A stretch of 20,457 nucleotides of DNA from AEGEAN-183 sp964002385 (GTDB lineage: Bacteria; Pseudomonadota; Gammaproteobacteria; Magnimaribacterales; Magnimaribacteraceae): positions 1 to 20,457 of the forward strand of contig CAXFFS010000017.1 in NCBI GenBank assembly GCA_964002385.1. Direction: 5' to 3'. Position numbers and translations under genes: made by a program. Below the pieces are notes generated by a model, which made no database searches, was not told where the DNA came from, and saw nothing but the letters and a program-made list of their open reading frames with translations. This document shows, one piece after another, positions 1-7,046 of the stretch; position 1 is the first letter of the stretch; each line of letters opens with the position of its first letter.

Positions 1-1
1 A

Positions 2-538
2 AATATAAATCGTGAAGCTACTTTTAATAGAGGTCAGACCGCTGCTCCGTCTGATACATTCGAAACAAAAGATGGTTGGATCTTGATAGCAACAGTAGGA
101 CAGCCATTATTTGAAAGATGGGTAAACCTAATTGGCGAGAGTCAATGGCTTAAAGATGAAAGATTTAAGGATGATTTAAGTAGAGGAAATCATTCTGAAT
201 TAATAAGCCAAAGGATGGCAGAGTGGTGTGCAAAAAGAACTACCAAAGAGGCCATAGAAGAACTAGACAAGGCAAGAATTCCAGTAGGAGAAGTACTTAA
301 GGCGAATGAGGTTGTAAAAGAACCTCATATTGATGCAAGAAATCTTTTTCAAAAAGTTCCTTACCCAAATATAAAAGATCCAGTTCCTATTGTTGTTTCG
401 CCTTTGGAACTATCTGATAACCCTGGACAAATTAAGACCCGGGCTCCGTTATTGGGTGAGCATACAAACCAGATACTTGAAGAGTTGGGATATTCTGAAG
501 ATGAAGTTTCAAATCTGAGAGATAAAAGAATAGTTTAA
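2..538 (+). CDS. Class III (CaiB/BaiF family) CoA-transferase, 5' truncated
   Basis: The frame is open from base 2, so the gene begins before the window; the first in-frame TTG at 83 is internal, not a start. About 178 C-terminal residues are visible. The run TKDGWILIATVGQPLFERW and the C-terminal pattern RAPLLGEHTNQILEELGY are typical of the second half of CaiB/BaiF (formyl-CoA transferase type) enzymes, which move CoA between carboxylic acids in the cytoplasm. The family's catalytic aspartate lies in the N-terminal half and cannot be checked here. Twelve bases and a strong Shine-Dalgarno separate it from an acyl-CoA dehydrogenase, so the two are probably one operon that activates and then oxidises a carboxylic acid. 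The substrate is unknown; a racemase of the same fold (alpha-methylacyl-CoA racemase) is a less likely alternative. Confidence 0.88.
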   Translation, partial: NINREATFNRGQTAAPSDTFETKDGWILIATVGQPLFERWVNLIGESQWLKDERFKDDLSRGNHSELISQRMAEWCAKRTTKEAIEELDKARIPVGEVLKANEVVKEPHIDARNLFQKVPYPNIKDPVPIVVSPLELSDNPGQIKTRAPLLGEHTNQILEELGYSEDEVSNLRDKRIV

Positions 539-550
539 TAAGGAGAGATC

Positions 551-1714
551 ATGGATTTTTCATTAACACCTGAACAAAAAGAACTCCAATCAGTAGCTAG
601 AGCATTTGCTCAAAAAGAGATGACTTCAGTGGCTAAAGAGCTAGAGGAGAAAAAAGAGTTTCTGCCCGATGAATGGTTCGATCGATATGCTGAGATGGGG
701 TTCCTTGGAATAAATATAAGTAAAAAATACGGTGGTTTGGGCTTACCTAATCTTGATGCTTTATTGGTATTGGAAGAATTTGCTAAGGTTTCTTCAGTAG
801 TTGCTTGGCCGATATTCGAAAGTACTGTCGGCCCAATTAAGGCTATAGAGCACTTTGCCAATGAAGATTTAAAACAGAGAATCATTCCCGAGGTTTGTAA
901 GGGAAATTTATTTGTGGCAGTAAGTATGTCCGAGCCCCATGCAGGATCTGCCTTAACGGACTTAACCACTAAAGCTGAAGAAAAAGATGACCATCTTGTA
1001 TTAAATGGTATGAAAAGATGGTGCTCTGGTGCTGGGCACGCTCAAGGTTATGTGGTGTATTGCAAAATGTCTGAAGAACCTGGTGCCAAAGGAATTGGCG
1101 CTGTTTATGTAGAAAAAGACACTGAAGGTTTAACTTTTGGGAAGCAAGAAGAGCTCATGGGCTTTAATGGGGTTCCATCTGCAGATATATTTTTTGATGA
1201 CGTGAAAGTTCCTAAAGAAAATATAGTGGTAGAAGCCAATGGAGGTTTTAAGAAATTGATGGAAGCTTTTGATTTAGAAAGATGTGGGAACGCAACGATG
1301 AGCTTGGGTCAAGCATCTGGAGCATTAGATCAGGTACTGGAGTATGTACAGGAAAGAGAACAATTTGGAAAACCCATTGTGGATTTTCAGGCAGTTCAAC
1401 TTAAATTAGCTGAAATGGCTATGAAAGTAGAGGCTAGCCGATTACTAATTCATCGTGCTGCCCATAATGCAGCAGAAGGCTTACCAAGTATTTTTGAATC
1501 CAGTGTAGGTAAATGTTTCTCAAATGAAATGGCTCGAGAGGTAACCGGTACAGCTATTCAACTTATGGGTGGGTACGGATATAACAAAGAATATCAGATG
1601 GAAAGAAGATTTAGGGATGCCTGGGGTTGGGGCATTGCTGGGGGAACAATAGATATTCAAAAGATAAATATTGCCTCAGCCCTTGTTGGAAGAAGATTTA
1701 ACCAAAGAAAGTAA
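551..1714 (+). CDS. Acyl-CoA dehydrogenase, IVD/LCAD-type base position
   Basis: A 387-residue FAD flavoprotein of normal family length that would oxidise an acyl-CoA to the 2-enoyl-CoA and pass electrons to ETF. The start ATG follows AAGGAGAG (540-547 region), an excellent Shine-Dalgarno. Visible family blocks are the N-terminal helical domain, the FAD/substrate segment MSEPHAGSALTDL (126-138), the EREQFGKPI segment (268-276) and the C-terminal GGYGYNKEYQMERRFRDAW (340-358). In most family members the base is the Glu of a YEGT motif; here that position reads AGGT, with Gly364. A Glu is present in DLER (Glu243), the position used as base in isovaleryl-CoA and long-chain acyl-CoA dehydrogenases. 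It is the second gene after a CoA-transferase. It ends 2 bases before the convergent DUF2244 gene. Substrate unknown. Confidence 0.93.
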   Translation: MDFSLTPEQKELQSVARAFAQKEMTSVAKELEEKKEFLPDEWFDRYAEMGFLGINISKKYGGLGLPNLDALLVLEEFAKVSSVVAWPIFESTVGPIKAIEHFANEDLKQRIIPEVCKGNLFVAVSMSEPHAGSALTDLTTKAEEKDDHLVLNGMKRWCSGAGHAQGYVVYCKMSEEPGAKGIGAVYVEKDTEGLTFGKQEELMGFNGVPSADIFFDDVKVPKENIVVEANGGFKKLMEAFDLERCGNATMSLGQASGALDQVLEYVQEREQFGKPIVDFQAVQLKLAEMAMKVEASRLLIHRAAHNAAEGLPSIFESSVGKCFSNEMAREVTGTAIQLMGGYGYNKEYQMERRFRDAWGWGIAGGTIDIQKINIASALVGRRFNQRK

Positions 1715-1716
1715 TT

Positions 1717-2199
1717 TTATTTAAAAGAATTAATAATATTTTTTAAATTCTCTACCAAGGTAAGCTTTTCTTTTTCCGTTAAGAAATCACCTATTGGAAC
1801 TCTTTCGCCTTTTGAAGTTATAAGTATGTGAGCTGGATACCAAGGGTGTTTAGGTTTCTCGACAACAACGTATGCCCAGACTCTAAAGTATTCCCAGACT
1901 CTATCGGGTTTACTTATGCCCTTCTCTATTTTCAATCTTTCCGGTGTCATAGTTATTATCTCTTGCTTATAAGTCCTGTGAACCACGAAGTAGACACAAG
2001 CTCCTACTAGGAGAATTTCTAGTCCAGCAAAAGGCAAAATTAAAGAAGCGCCAACTAGATAAAATCCGATACCAATTGCACCACACGTGACCGATATGGC
2101 AATGATAAAAAGTAGATTGGATTTCCAGGATAGAGACTTATTAGGCTTCAAAGTAATCCTAAAAAGTGAGTCTTTCTCATTAGATTCTATTTGAATCAT
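1717..2199 (-). CDS. DUF2244-like integral membrane protein
   Basis: A 160-residue protein with a short cytoplasmic N-terminus, two hydrophobic segments (about 28-48 and 53-73) and a basic/aromatic C-terminal domain of about 85 residues. The pattern of LKPNKSLSW before the first segment, the PFAGLEILLVGA stretch in the second and the later RVPIGDFLTEKEK match my recollection of the proteobacterial DUF2244 family, whose function is not established; members are often near cytochrome oxidase genes, which is not the case here. It lies 15 bases downstream of the metallo-beta-lactamase-fold gene on the same strand and is probably co-transcribed with it. Its stop is 2 bases from the stop of the convergent acyl-CoA dehydrogenase, leaving no room for a separate terminator. 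Confidence 0.75.
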   Translation of the reverse strand: MIQIESNEKDSLFRITLKPNKSLSWKSNLLFIIAISVTCGAIGIGFYLVGASLILPFAGLEILLVGACVYFVVHRTYKQEIITMTPERLKIEKGISKPDRVWEYFRVWAYVVVEKPKHPWYPAHILITSKGERVPIGDFLTEKEKLTLVENLKNIINSFK

Positions 2200-2214
2200 A
2201 AGAAAAGTTTTATT

Positions 2215-3276
2215 CTATTCAAGTTCTGAAAAAATAACTTCATCGGATTCAACTGGTAAAACTACCATGGTTCCATCACTTGAAAGAGTCCATTCTTCTC
2301 TAATTTCATCTACACCTCTTAAGAATATAATTTCAGTTATGCGGTTTCTAGGAGCAGGCGTCAAATGGTAAAAGATAAGATGTTTTACGTTTGCTAAGTT
2401 TGCAATTTCTGCCGCTTCAACAAGGGTTGTATGGTAAGTGGTTATATCTTCCATAAGCTTTGCATTTAAATTAGCTCCCATTTGTAAATTAAAATCTCTC
2501 ATTAAATTGATCATATGATTAGCTTGCGCTTCATGAATGAGCACATCTACGTCCCTGGAGTTCTCAATTAAATTTTTGCTATAAGAAGTATCGCCGCTAA
2601 TGACCAAACTCCTGCCTTTATAGTCAAAACGATAACCGAGAGCTGGCTTAACAGGGTCATGCACTACTTCAAATGCAGTTACTATTAGACCATCCTCATC
2701 GATGATCTTGGGCTGATTTAAATCTACGGTATGAGGATTAAGTCCTGCTACATCCAAAGGAGCAATTTGATCCCCATGGTGAGTATTCCTAAAAAAATAA
2801 TCTGGTTCGTAAGCTGTTTCAAAACCTTTTGTTACAAGTCCAACGCCTTGAGGTCCATAGACATCTAGTTTTGCTTTCCTTCTCTGCATAATCCAAGAGG
2901 CTAGGTGCAAATCAGCTAGATCAGAAATGTGATCTGAATGAAGGTGGGTTAAAAGGACAGATTTAATTTTATTAAAAGGTATTCCCCAATTCCTTAGATT
3001 AGATGCACTACCATCTCCAATATCAACAATATAAATATTTTCGCCCGCTCTAACCATGACACAGGTCTGTGCCCTTCCTGGACTGGGTATTGGAGACCTG
3101 GATCCACAAATAACTGCACTCAAGGAATCTTCTTCAGGTAAATTTGATGAGGGAATAAGACCCTCAAGAACAGAAATCATAACTTTATCTTGAACGGAAG
3201 GGTTCCTCAATCCAACCATTGCAGCGATGGCAATAATGACTAATGAAGCTACTAGGTAAATTAAAAATTTTTTCAT
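2215..3276 (-). CDS. Membrane-anchored metallo-beta-lactamase-fold hydrolase (RNase Z / AtsA-like)
   Basis: A 353-residue protein that begins with a hydrophobic signal or anchor segment (residues 3-22), so the enzyme domain probably faces the periplasm. The zinc motif is complete: THLHSDHISDL (His111, His113, Asp115, His116), then VVHD (His206), SGDTSY (Asp229) and a late FYHLTP (His304). This spacing is that of the RNase Z-like branch, which also contains the class III arylsulfatase AtsA of Pseudoalteromonas; a periplasmic location argues against a tRNA-processing role and for a hydrolase of phosphodiesters, sulfate esters or other small esters. The substrate cannot be named. It starts 56 bases from the divergent aldo/keto reductase gene and probably shares a promoter region with it; the DUF2244 gene follows. 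Confidence 0.88.
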   Translation of the reverse strand: MKKFLIYLVASLVIIAIAAMVGLRNPSVQDKVMISVLEGLIPSSNLPEEDSLSAVICGSRSPIPSPGRAQTCVMVRAGENIYIVDIGDGSASNLRNWGIPFNKIKSVLLTHLHSDHISDLADLHLASWIMQRRKAKLDVYGPQGVGLVTKGFETAYEPDYFFRNTHHGDQIAPLDVAGLNPHTVDLNQPKIIDEDGLIVTAFEVVHDPVKPALGYRFDYKGRSLVISGDTSYSKNLIENSRDVDVLIHEAQANHMINLMRDFNLQMGANLNAKLMEDITTYHTTLVEAAEIANLANVKHLIFYHLTPAPRNRITEIIFLRGVDEIREEWTLSSDGTMVVLPVESDEVIFSELE

Positions 3277-3318
3277 ATTTAAGGTTTCTTTGAATTAATC
3301 CTGTTTGAGTTTGTTTTT

Positions 3319-3326
3319 ATTATAAT
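3319..3326. promoter_or_regulatory. Palindromic -10 element shared by divergent genes
   Basis: ATTATAAT is a perfect palindrome, so it gives a consensus TATAAT on both strands: plus 3321-3326 toward the aldo/keto reductase and minus 3324-3319 toward the hydrolase at 3276. No good -35 is visible on either side. On the plus strand the hexamer ends only 6 bases before the ATG at 3333, so the transcript would start at or next to the start codon. Confidence 0.5.
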
Positions 3327-3332
3327 GAAACC

Positions 3333-4301
3333 ATGGAATATAGAACATTAGGTAAATCTGGATTGAAAGTTTCTGAGCTTTCTTTCGGATCCTGGGTAAC
3401 CTTTAATACTCAGGTAAATACAAAATTAGCGGAAGACATGTTCAAGGTTTGCTTCGACTCAGGAATTAATTTTTTTGATAATGCAGAAGGGTATGACCGA
3501 GGAAAATCTGAAGAAGTTATGGGCCAGGCTCTTAAAAGTATTAATGAACCAAGAGATAGTTATTGTGTTTCGTCTAAGGTTTTTTTCAGCTCAACATCTA
3601 ACCCTAAACCTACCCAATTAGGATTAAGTAAAAAACATGTAACTGAAGCGTGCCATCAAGCGATGAAAAGATTACAAGTTGACTATTTGGACCTGTATTT
3701 TTGTCATAGAGCAGATCCAGATACCCCTATCGGAGAAACTGTTTGGGCAATGCATAATCTAATTACGCAAGGGAAGGTGTTGTACTGGGGGACTTCAGAA
3801 TGGACAGCTGAGGAGATAACTGAAGCTTATGAATTTGCGGAAAAAAATCATTTAACTCCACCTACTATGGAGCAACCTCAATATAATCTTTTAGATAGAA
3901 AAAGATTCGAAGTTGAATATGATCCTATTTTTAAAAGGTATCAAATGGGAACAACTATTTGGTCTCCGCTAGCTTCAGGAGCCTTAACTGGAAAGTACTT
4001 AGATGGAATACCTGAAGGTTCCAGGGCAACACTAAAAGGCTATGAATGGCTCAAAAAACATATGATAGATTCTGAAAGAGGTCAGGCTAGGATGGAAAAA
4101 GTTAAAAAATTAAAACCTATAGCTGATGAATTAGGAGTCAGTCTTTCAAAAATATCTATAGCTTGGTGTTTATTAAACCCAAATGTTTCCACTGTTATAT
4201 TGGGTGCTTCGAAGGTAGACCAATTAAAAGAAAACCTTGAATCTTTGGAGGTTGTTCCACTTTTAACAGAAGAAATTCAGAGAAAACTAGCTAGTATTTA
4301 G
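3333..4301 (+). CDS. Aldo/keto reductase, Kv-beta-like (AKR6-type)
   Basis: A 322-residue NADPH-dependent oxidoreductase of the AKR barrel fold. Catalytic residues are visible: FFDNAEGY supplies Asp49 and Tyr54, SSK supplies Lys82 and CHRADPD supplies His125, the usual Asp-Tyr-Lys-His tetrad. The blocks ITQGKVLYWGTSEW, TIWSPLASGALTGKY, SRATLKGYEWLK and the final STVILGAS are strikingly close to the cytoplasmic beta subunits of animal Shaker K+ channels (AKR6), and to the bacterial relatives of that group. Kv-beta proteins have Asn where this has His. No ion-channel gene is adjacent, so a free aldehyde or ketone reductase is the simplest reading. No Shine-Dalgarno precedes the ATG. The 3' end overlaps the convergent thioesterase gene by 15 bases. 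Confidence 0.93.
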   Translation: MEYRTLGKSGLKVSELSFGSWVTFNTQVNTKLAEDMFKVCFDSGINFFDNAEGYDRGKSEEVMGQALKSINEPRDSYCVSSKVFFSSTSNPKPTQLGLSKKHVTEACHQAMKRLQVDYLDLYFCHRADPDTPIGETVWAMHNLITQGKVLYWGTSEWTAEEITEAYEFAEKNHLTPPTMEQPQYNLLDRKRFEVEYDPIFKRYQMGTTIWSPLASGALTGKYLDGIPEGSRATLKGYEWLKKHMIDSERGQARMEKVKKLKPIADELGVSLSKISIAWCLLNPNVSTVILGASKVDQLKENLESLEVVPLLTEEIQRKLASI

Positions 4302-4775
4302 CTTTTTACTTTTGATCTTCAGTCTAAGATCAAAATCTACATCACCTGACTTGTTGTGCTCTTCAAGCATGTCTTGGAGGTTGCTATACATTCCTTCAGG
4401 CATTTCAGACGACCTCCTTTTGGACATATCTATATGAGCTAGCATTTGCTCATTGGTAGCAGAAAGTATGCCCTCATCTGTTAATAAAATACCACCGTAA
4501 TGTATTAGCTTTGGACTTACATCAATTAACCTGTAATAAGGAAAGGCCACTTGTCCTTCAATCAATTCATTTAAATACTGAATATTCATTTCTAAGGTGA
4601 AACAAGAAAATCCTTCCTCAAAATATTTTTTTCCAAAGCCCATATCGTTATAAAGCTCCACAGATCCATCGTCAAAGATTCGTGCATAATCGGCAACATT
4701 CATATGACCATTCATGTCACACATCTCTGCAACTACTTTGACTGGTTTGCCGGGGTAGGGAAATTTTTTCTTCAC
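4287..4775 (-). CDS. Hot-dog fold acyl-CoA thioesterase
   Basis: A 162-residue cytoplasmic protein of the 4-hydroxybenzoyl-CoA thioesterase type. The signature is CDMNGHMNVADYARIFDDG (19-37), where Asp20 is the expected catalytic residue and NGHMN the family turn; TLEMNIQYLNEL further on is the central strand. This form of the motif is also found in thioesterases linked with carnitine and betainyl-CoA breakdown, but nothing here fixes the substrate. The start is GTG at 4775, with no clear Shine-Dalgarno, 9 bases after the parC stop, so it is probably translated from the parE-parC transcript. The C-terminal about 50 residues are charged and contain a perfect inverted repeat at DNA level. The family assignment is good and the reaction likely. 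Confidence 0.85.
   Translation of the reverse strand: MKKKFPYPGKPVKVVAEMCDMNGHMNVADYARIFDDGSVELYNDMGFGKKYFEEGFSCFTLEMNIQYLNELIEGQVAFPYYRLIDVSPKLIHYGGILLTDEGILSATNEQMLAHIDMSKRRSSEMPEGMYSNLQDMLEEHNKSGDVDFDLRLKIKSKKLNTS
4310..4335. repeat. Perfect 10-bp inverted repeat at convergent gene ends
   Basis: TTTTGATCTT (4310-4319) and AAGATCAAAA (4326-4335) are exact reverse complements around a 6-base loop CAGTCT. It lies 9 bases after the aldo/keto reductase stop and inside the 3' coding end of the thioesterase. No T-run follows on either strand, so it is not a classical intrinsic terminator; it could protect the 3' end of the reductase mRNA or serve as a weak stop for both directions. Confidence 0.6.
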
Positions 4776-4784
4776 AATCTAAGA

Positions 4785-7046
4785 TTAATCCTCTTCGGTT
4801 TTGTTTTCTTTACTTGATTTTGACACCACTTCAGTTGAATCAACTTTACGGAACCCTTTGGGTAAAAAATTACCTCTAAGCCCTCTAGAGCCTTTGAAGT
4901 TTTCTAAATCCTTAGTTTTAATAGTGAAATGCCGTTTTCCACTTATAAGTTTTAACTCCCTTCCCTCCCCCAAAACTGCTATTGCTTGAAGCTTCTCTTC
5001 TCCAGCTTGGTAACTTTTCTTTGGAATATTAATAATCTTATTCCCCTTGCCTCTTGCCAGTTCAGGCAAGTCACTAACAGGGAACACTAACATTCTGCCT
5101 TCACTGCTTATTGCCGCTATATTGTCATCAACTGTAATTACTGGTTGTGGAGAGAGTGCTTTTCCATTTTCTGGTACCTTCAGAGCCGCTTTACCTGATT
5201 TATTTTTTGTTTGAAGACTGCTGATTTTAGCAACAAAGCCATATCCTGCATCTGTCGCCAAAACTAGACTATTGTCATCTTTACCAGATACAACTCCTGA
5301 AAAGGTTTCGCCTGACTCTGCGTTTAACCTACCAGTTAAGGGTTCACCCTGACCTCGTGCCGAAGGGAGGCTATGACAGGGCAGAGTAAAGGCTTTTCCT
5401 TGAGATCCTATAAAAATCGCATTCAGATTGTTTCTGCTTTTTGCCGAAGAAAGAAAACTATCGCCTTCCCTATAACTCATTGTCTCAGGATCTACATCAT
5501 GGCCTTTAGCAACTCTTACCCATCCCCTCGAGGAAAGAATAATGGTTACAGGATCTGAAGAAATTAGTTCGGTTTCATCAAAAGCAGAGACTTCCTCTCT
5601 TTCTATCAAAGAACTCTTTCTCTCATCGCCATATTTTTCTGCATCTTCAATAAGTTCTTTCCTAATCAAGGTCTTAAGTCGACCTTTTGAATTAATGATC
5701 TTTTCCAGTTCTAATCGCTCTCCTTCAAGTTCTTGCTGTTCTGTTCTTATTTTTTCTTCTTCTAACTTGGCTAATTGTCTCAATCTTATTTCCAGAATTG
5801 AATCAACCTGCACAGAGCTCAGCTTATATTTCTTTTGGAGAACTTTCTTAGGATCATCTTCAGTTCTTATGATTTTGATTACCTCTTCAATATTTAAATA
5901 GACAACCATCAACCCTTCCAAAATATGGAGACGATCCATTACCCAATCAAGTCTGTGTTGCAATCTTCGTGTGACAGTTCTCGTTCTAAACTTCAACCAC
6001 TCTTTTAGAATCGACTTAATGTCCATTACTTGAGGTTTGCCATTTAGACCAATCATATTCATATTTACTCTAAAGTTTTTTTGTAAATCAGTAGTCGCAA
6101 AGAGATGATTCATGACAGCTTCTTTGTCAACTCGATTAGATTTAGGTACCAATATCAAACGAGTTGGATTTTTTTCATCGCTCTCGTCTCTAAGATCCAC
6201 AATCATAGGAAGTTTCTTAGCTTCGATTTGTGTAGCTATTTGTTCAAGAATCTTTGTGCTAGGTGTGTGATAAGGCAAGGCATTAATAATAATTTCTCCA
6301 TTTTCTACTTCGTAAGTTGCTCTCATTTTTATAGAACCCTTGCCAGTTTTATAAGTCTCAAGTATTTCTTCTTTTGGAGTTACTATTTCTGCTTCCGTAG
6401 GAAAGTCAGGTCCTGGTAGAATTTTAAACAGATCTTCGATTGAAGTTTTTGGTTCTTTCAATAATTTTATACACGCTTGGACAACTTCATTAAGATTGTG
6501 TGGGGGTATGTCTGTGGCCATACCAACTGCAATCCCTGTAGCACCGTTTAAAATAACATTTGGGAGTCTTGCGGGTAAAACTGAAGGCTCTAATAAAGTT
6601 CCATCAAAATTTCCTTGCCAGTCAGCTGTACCTTGTCCCAATTCTTGAAGGAGGACTTGAGCATAGCTATCTAATCTGCACTCTGTATACCTTTGAGCCC
6701 CAAAAGATTTGGGATCATCAACTGAGCCCCAATTACCTTGACCCTCTATTAGCGGATATCTCAAAGAAAATGGTTGCGAAAGGAGAACCATGGCTTCATA
6801 TACAGCAGCATCTCCATGTGGATGAAACTTTCCTACAACGTCACCTGAAGTCCTTACACTCTTCTTGTACTTAGCAGAAGAACTCAAACCCAATTCGGAC
6901 ATGGCATAAACTATTCTTCTTTGTACAGGCTTGAGGCCATCACCAATATTGGGTAGCGCCCTATCTAAAATTACATACATTGAGTAATCTAGATAAGCCT
7001 GCTCAGTAAATTTACTTAAAGGTAATTTTTCATTTTCTTTAACCAT
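4785..7046 (-). CDS. parC: DNA topoisomerase IV subunit A (ParC)
   Basis: A 753-residue protein (E. coli ParC is 752), the DNA-cutting subunit of topoisomerase IV, which unlinks daughter chromosomes. The catalytic tyrosine is Tyr120 in GAQRYTECRL, in exact register with E. coli. The N-terminal winged-helix domain is followed by a coiled-coil gate and a degenerate beta-propeller (about 500-735) with no full GyrA box, which supports ParC rather than GyrA. Residue 80, a Ser in E. coli and the main quinolone-contact residue, is Ala here (FHPHGDAAVYEA); Glu84 is kept. The ATG lies inside the end of parE (8-base overlap), with AAGGAG 9 bases upstream (7061-7056), so the two subunits are translationally coupled. 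A thioesterase gene follows after 9 bases. Confidence 0.98.
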   Translation of the reverse strand: MVKENEKLPLSKFTEQAYLDYSMYVILDRALPNIGDGLKPVQRRIVYAMSELGLSSSAKYKKSVRTSGDVVGKFHPHGDAAVYEAMVLLSQPFSLRYPLIEGQGNWGSVDDPKSFGAQRYTECRLDSYAQVLLQELGQGTADWQGNFDGTLLEPSVLPARLPNVILNGATGIAVGMATDIPPHNLNEVVQACIKLLKEPKTSIEDLFKILPGPDFPTEAEIVTPKEEILETYKTGKGSIKMRATYEVENGEIIINALPYHTPSTKILEQIATQIEAKKLPMIVDLRDESDEKNPTRLILVPKSNRVDKEAVMNHLFATTDLQKNFRVNMNMIGLNGKPQVMDIKSILKEWLKFRTRTVTRRLQHRLDWVMDRLHILEGLMVVYLNIEEVIKIIRTEDDPKKVLQKKYKLSSVQVDSILEIRLRQLAKLEEEKIRTEQQELEGERLELEKIINSKGRLKTLIRKELIEDAEKYGDERKSSLIEREEVSAFDETELISSDPVTIILSSRGWVRVAKGHDVDPETMSYREGDSFLSSAKSRNNLNAIFIGSQGKAFTLPCHSLPSARGQGEPLTGRLNAESGETFSGVVSGKDDNSLVLATDAGYGFVAKISSLQTKNKSGKAALKVPENGKALSPQPVITVDDNIAAISSEGRMLVFPVSDLPELARGKGNKIINIPKKSYQAGEEKLQAIAVLGEGRELKLISGKRHFTIKTKDLENFKGSRGLRGNFLPKGFRKVDSTEVVSKSSKENKTEED

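Noticed and set aside
5373..6874. Plus-strand frames of 61 to 119 codons opposite parC
   Set aside because: They are antisense shadows of parC, Ser/Phe/Leu-rich, with no ribosome-binding site or family motif.
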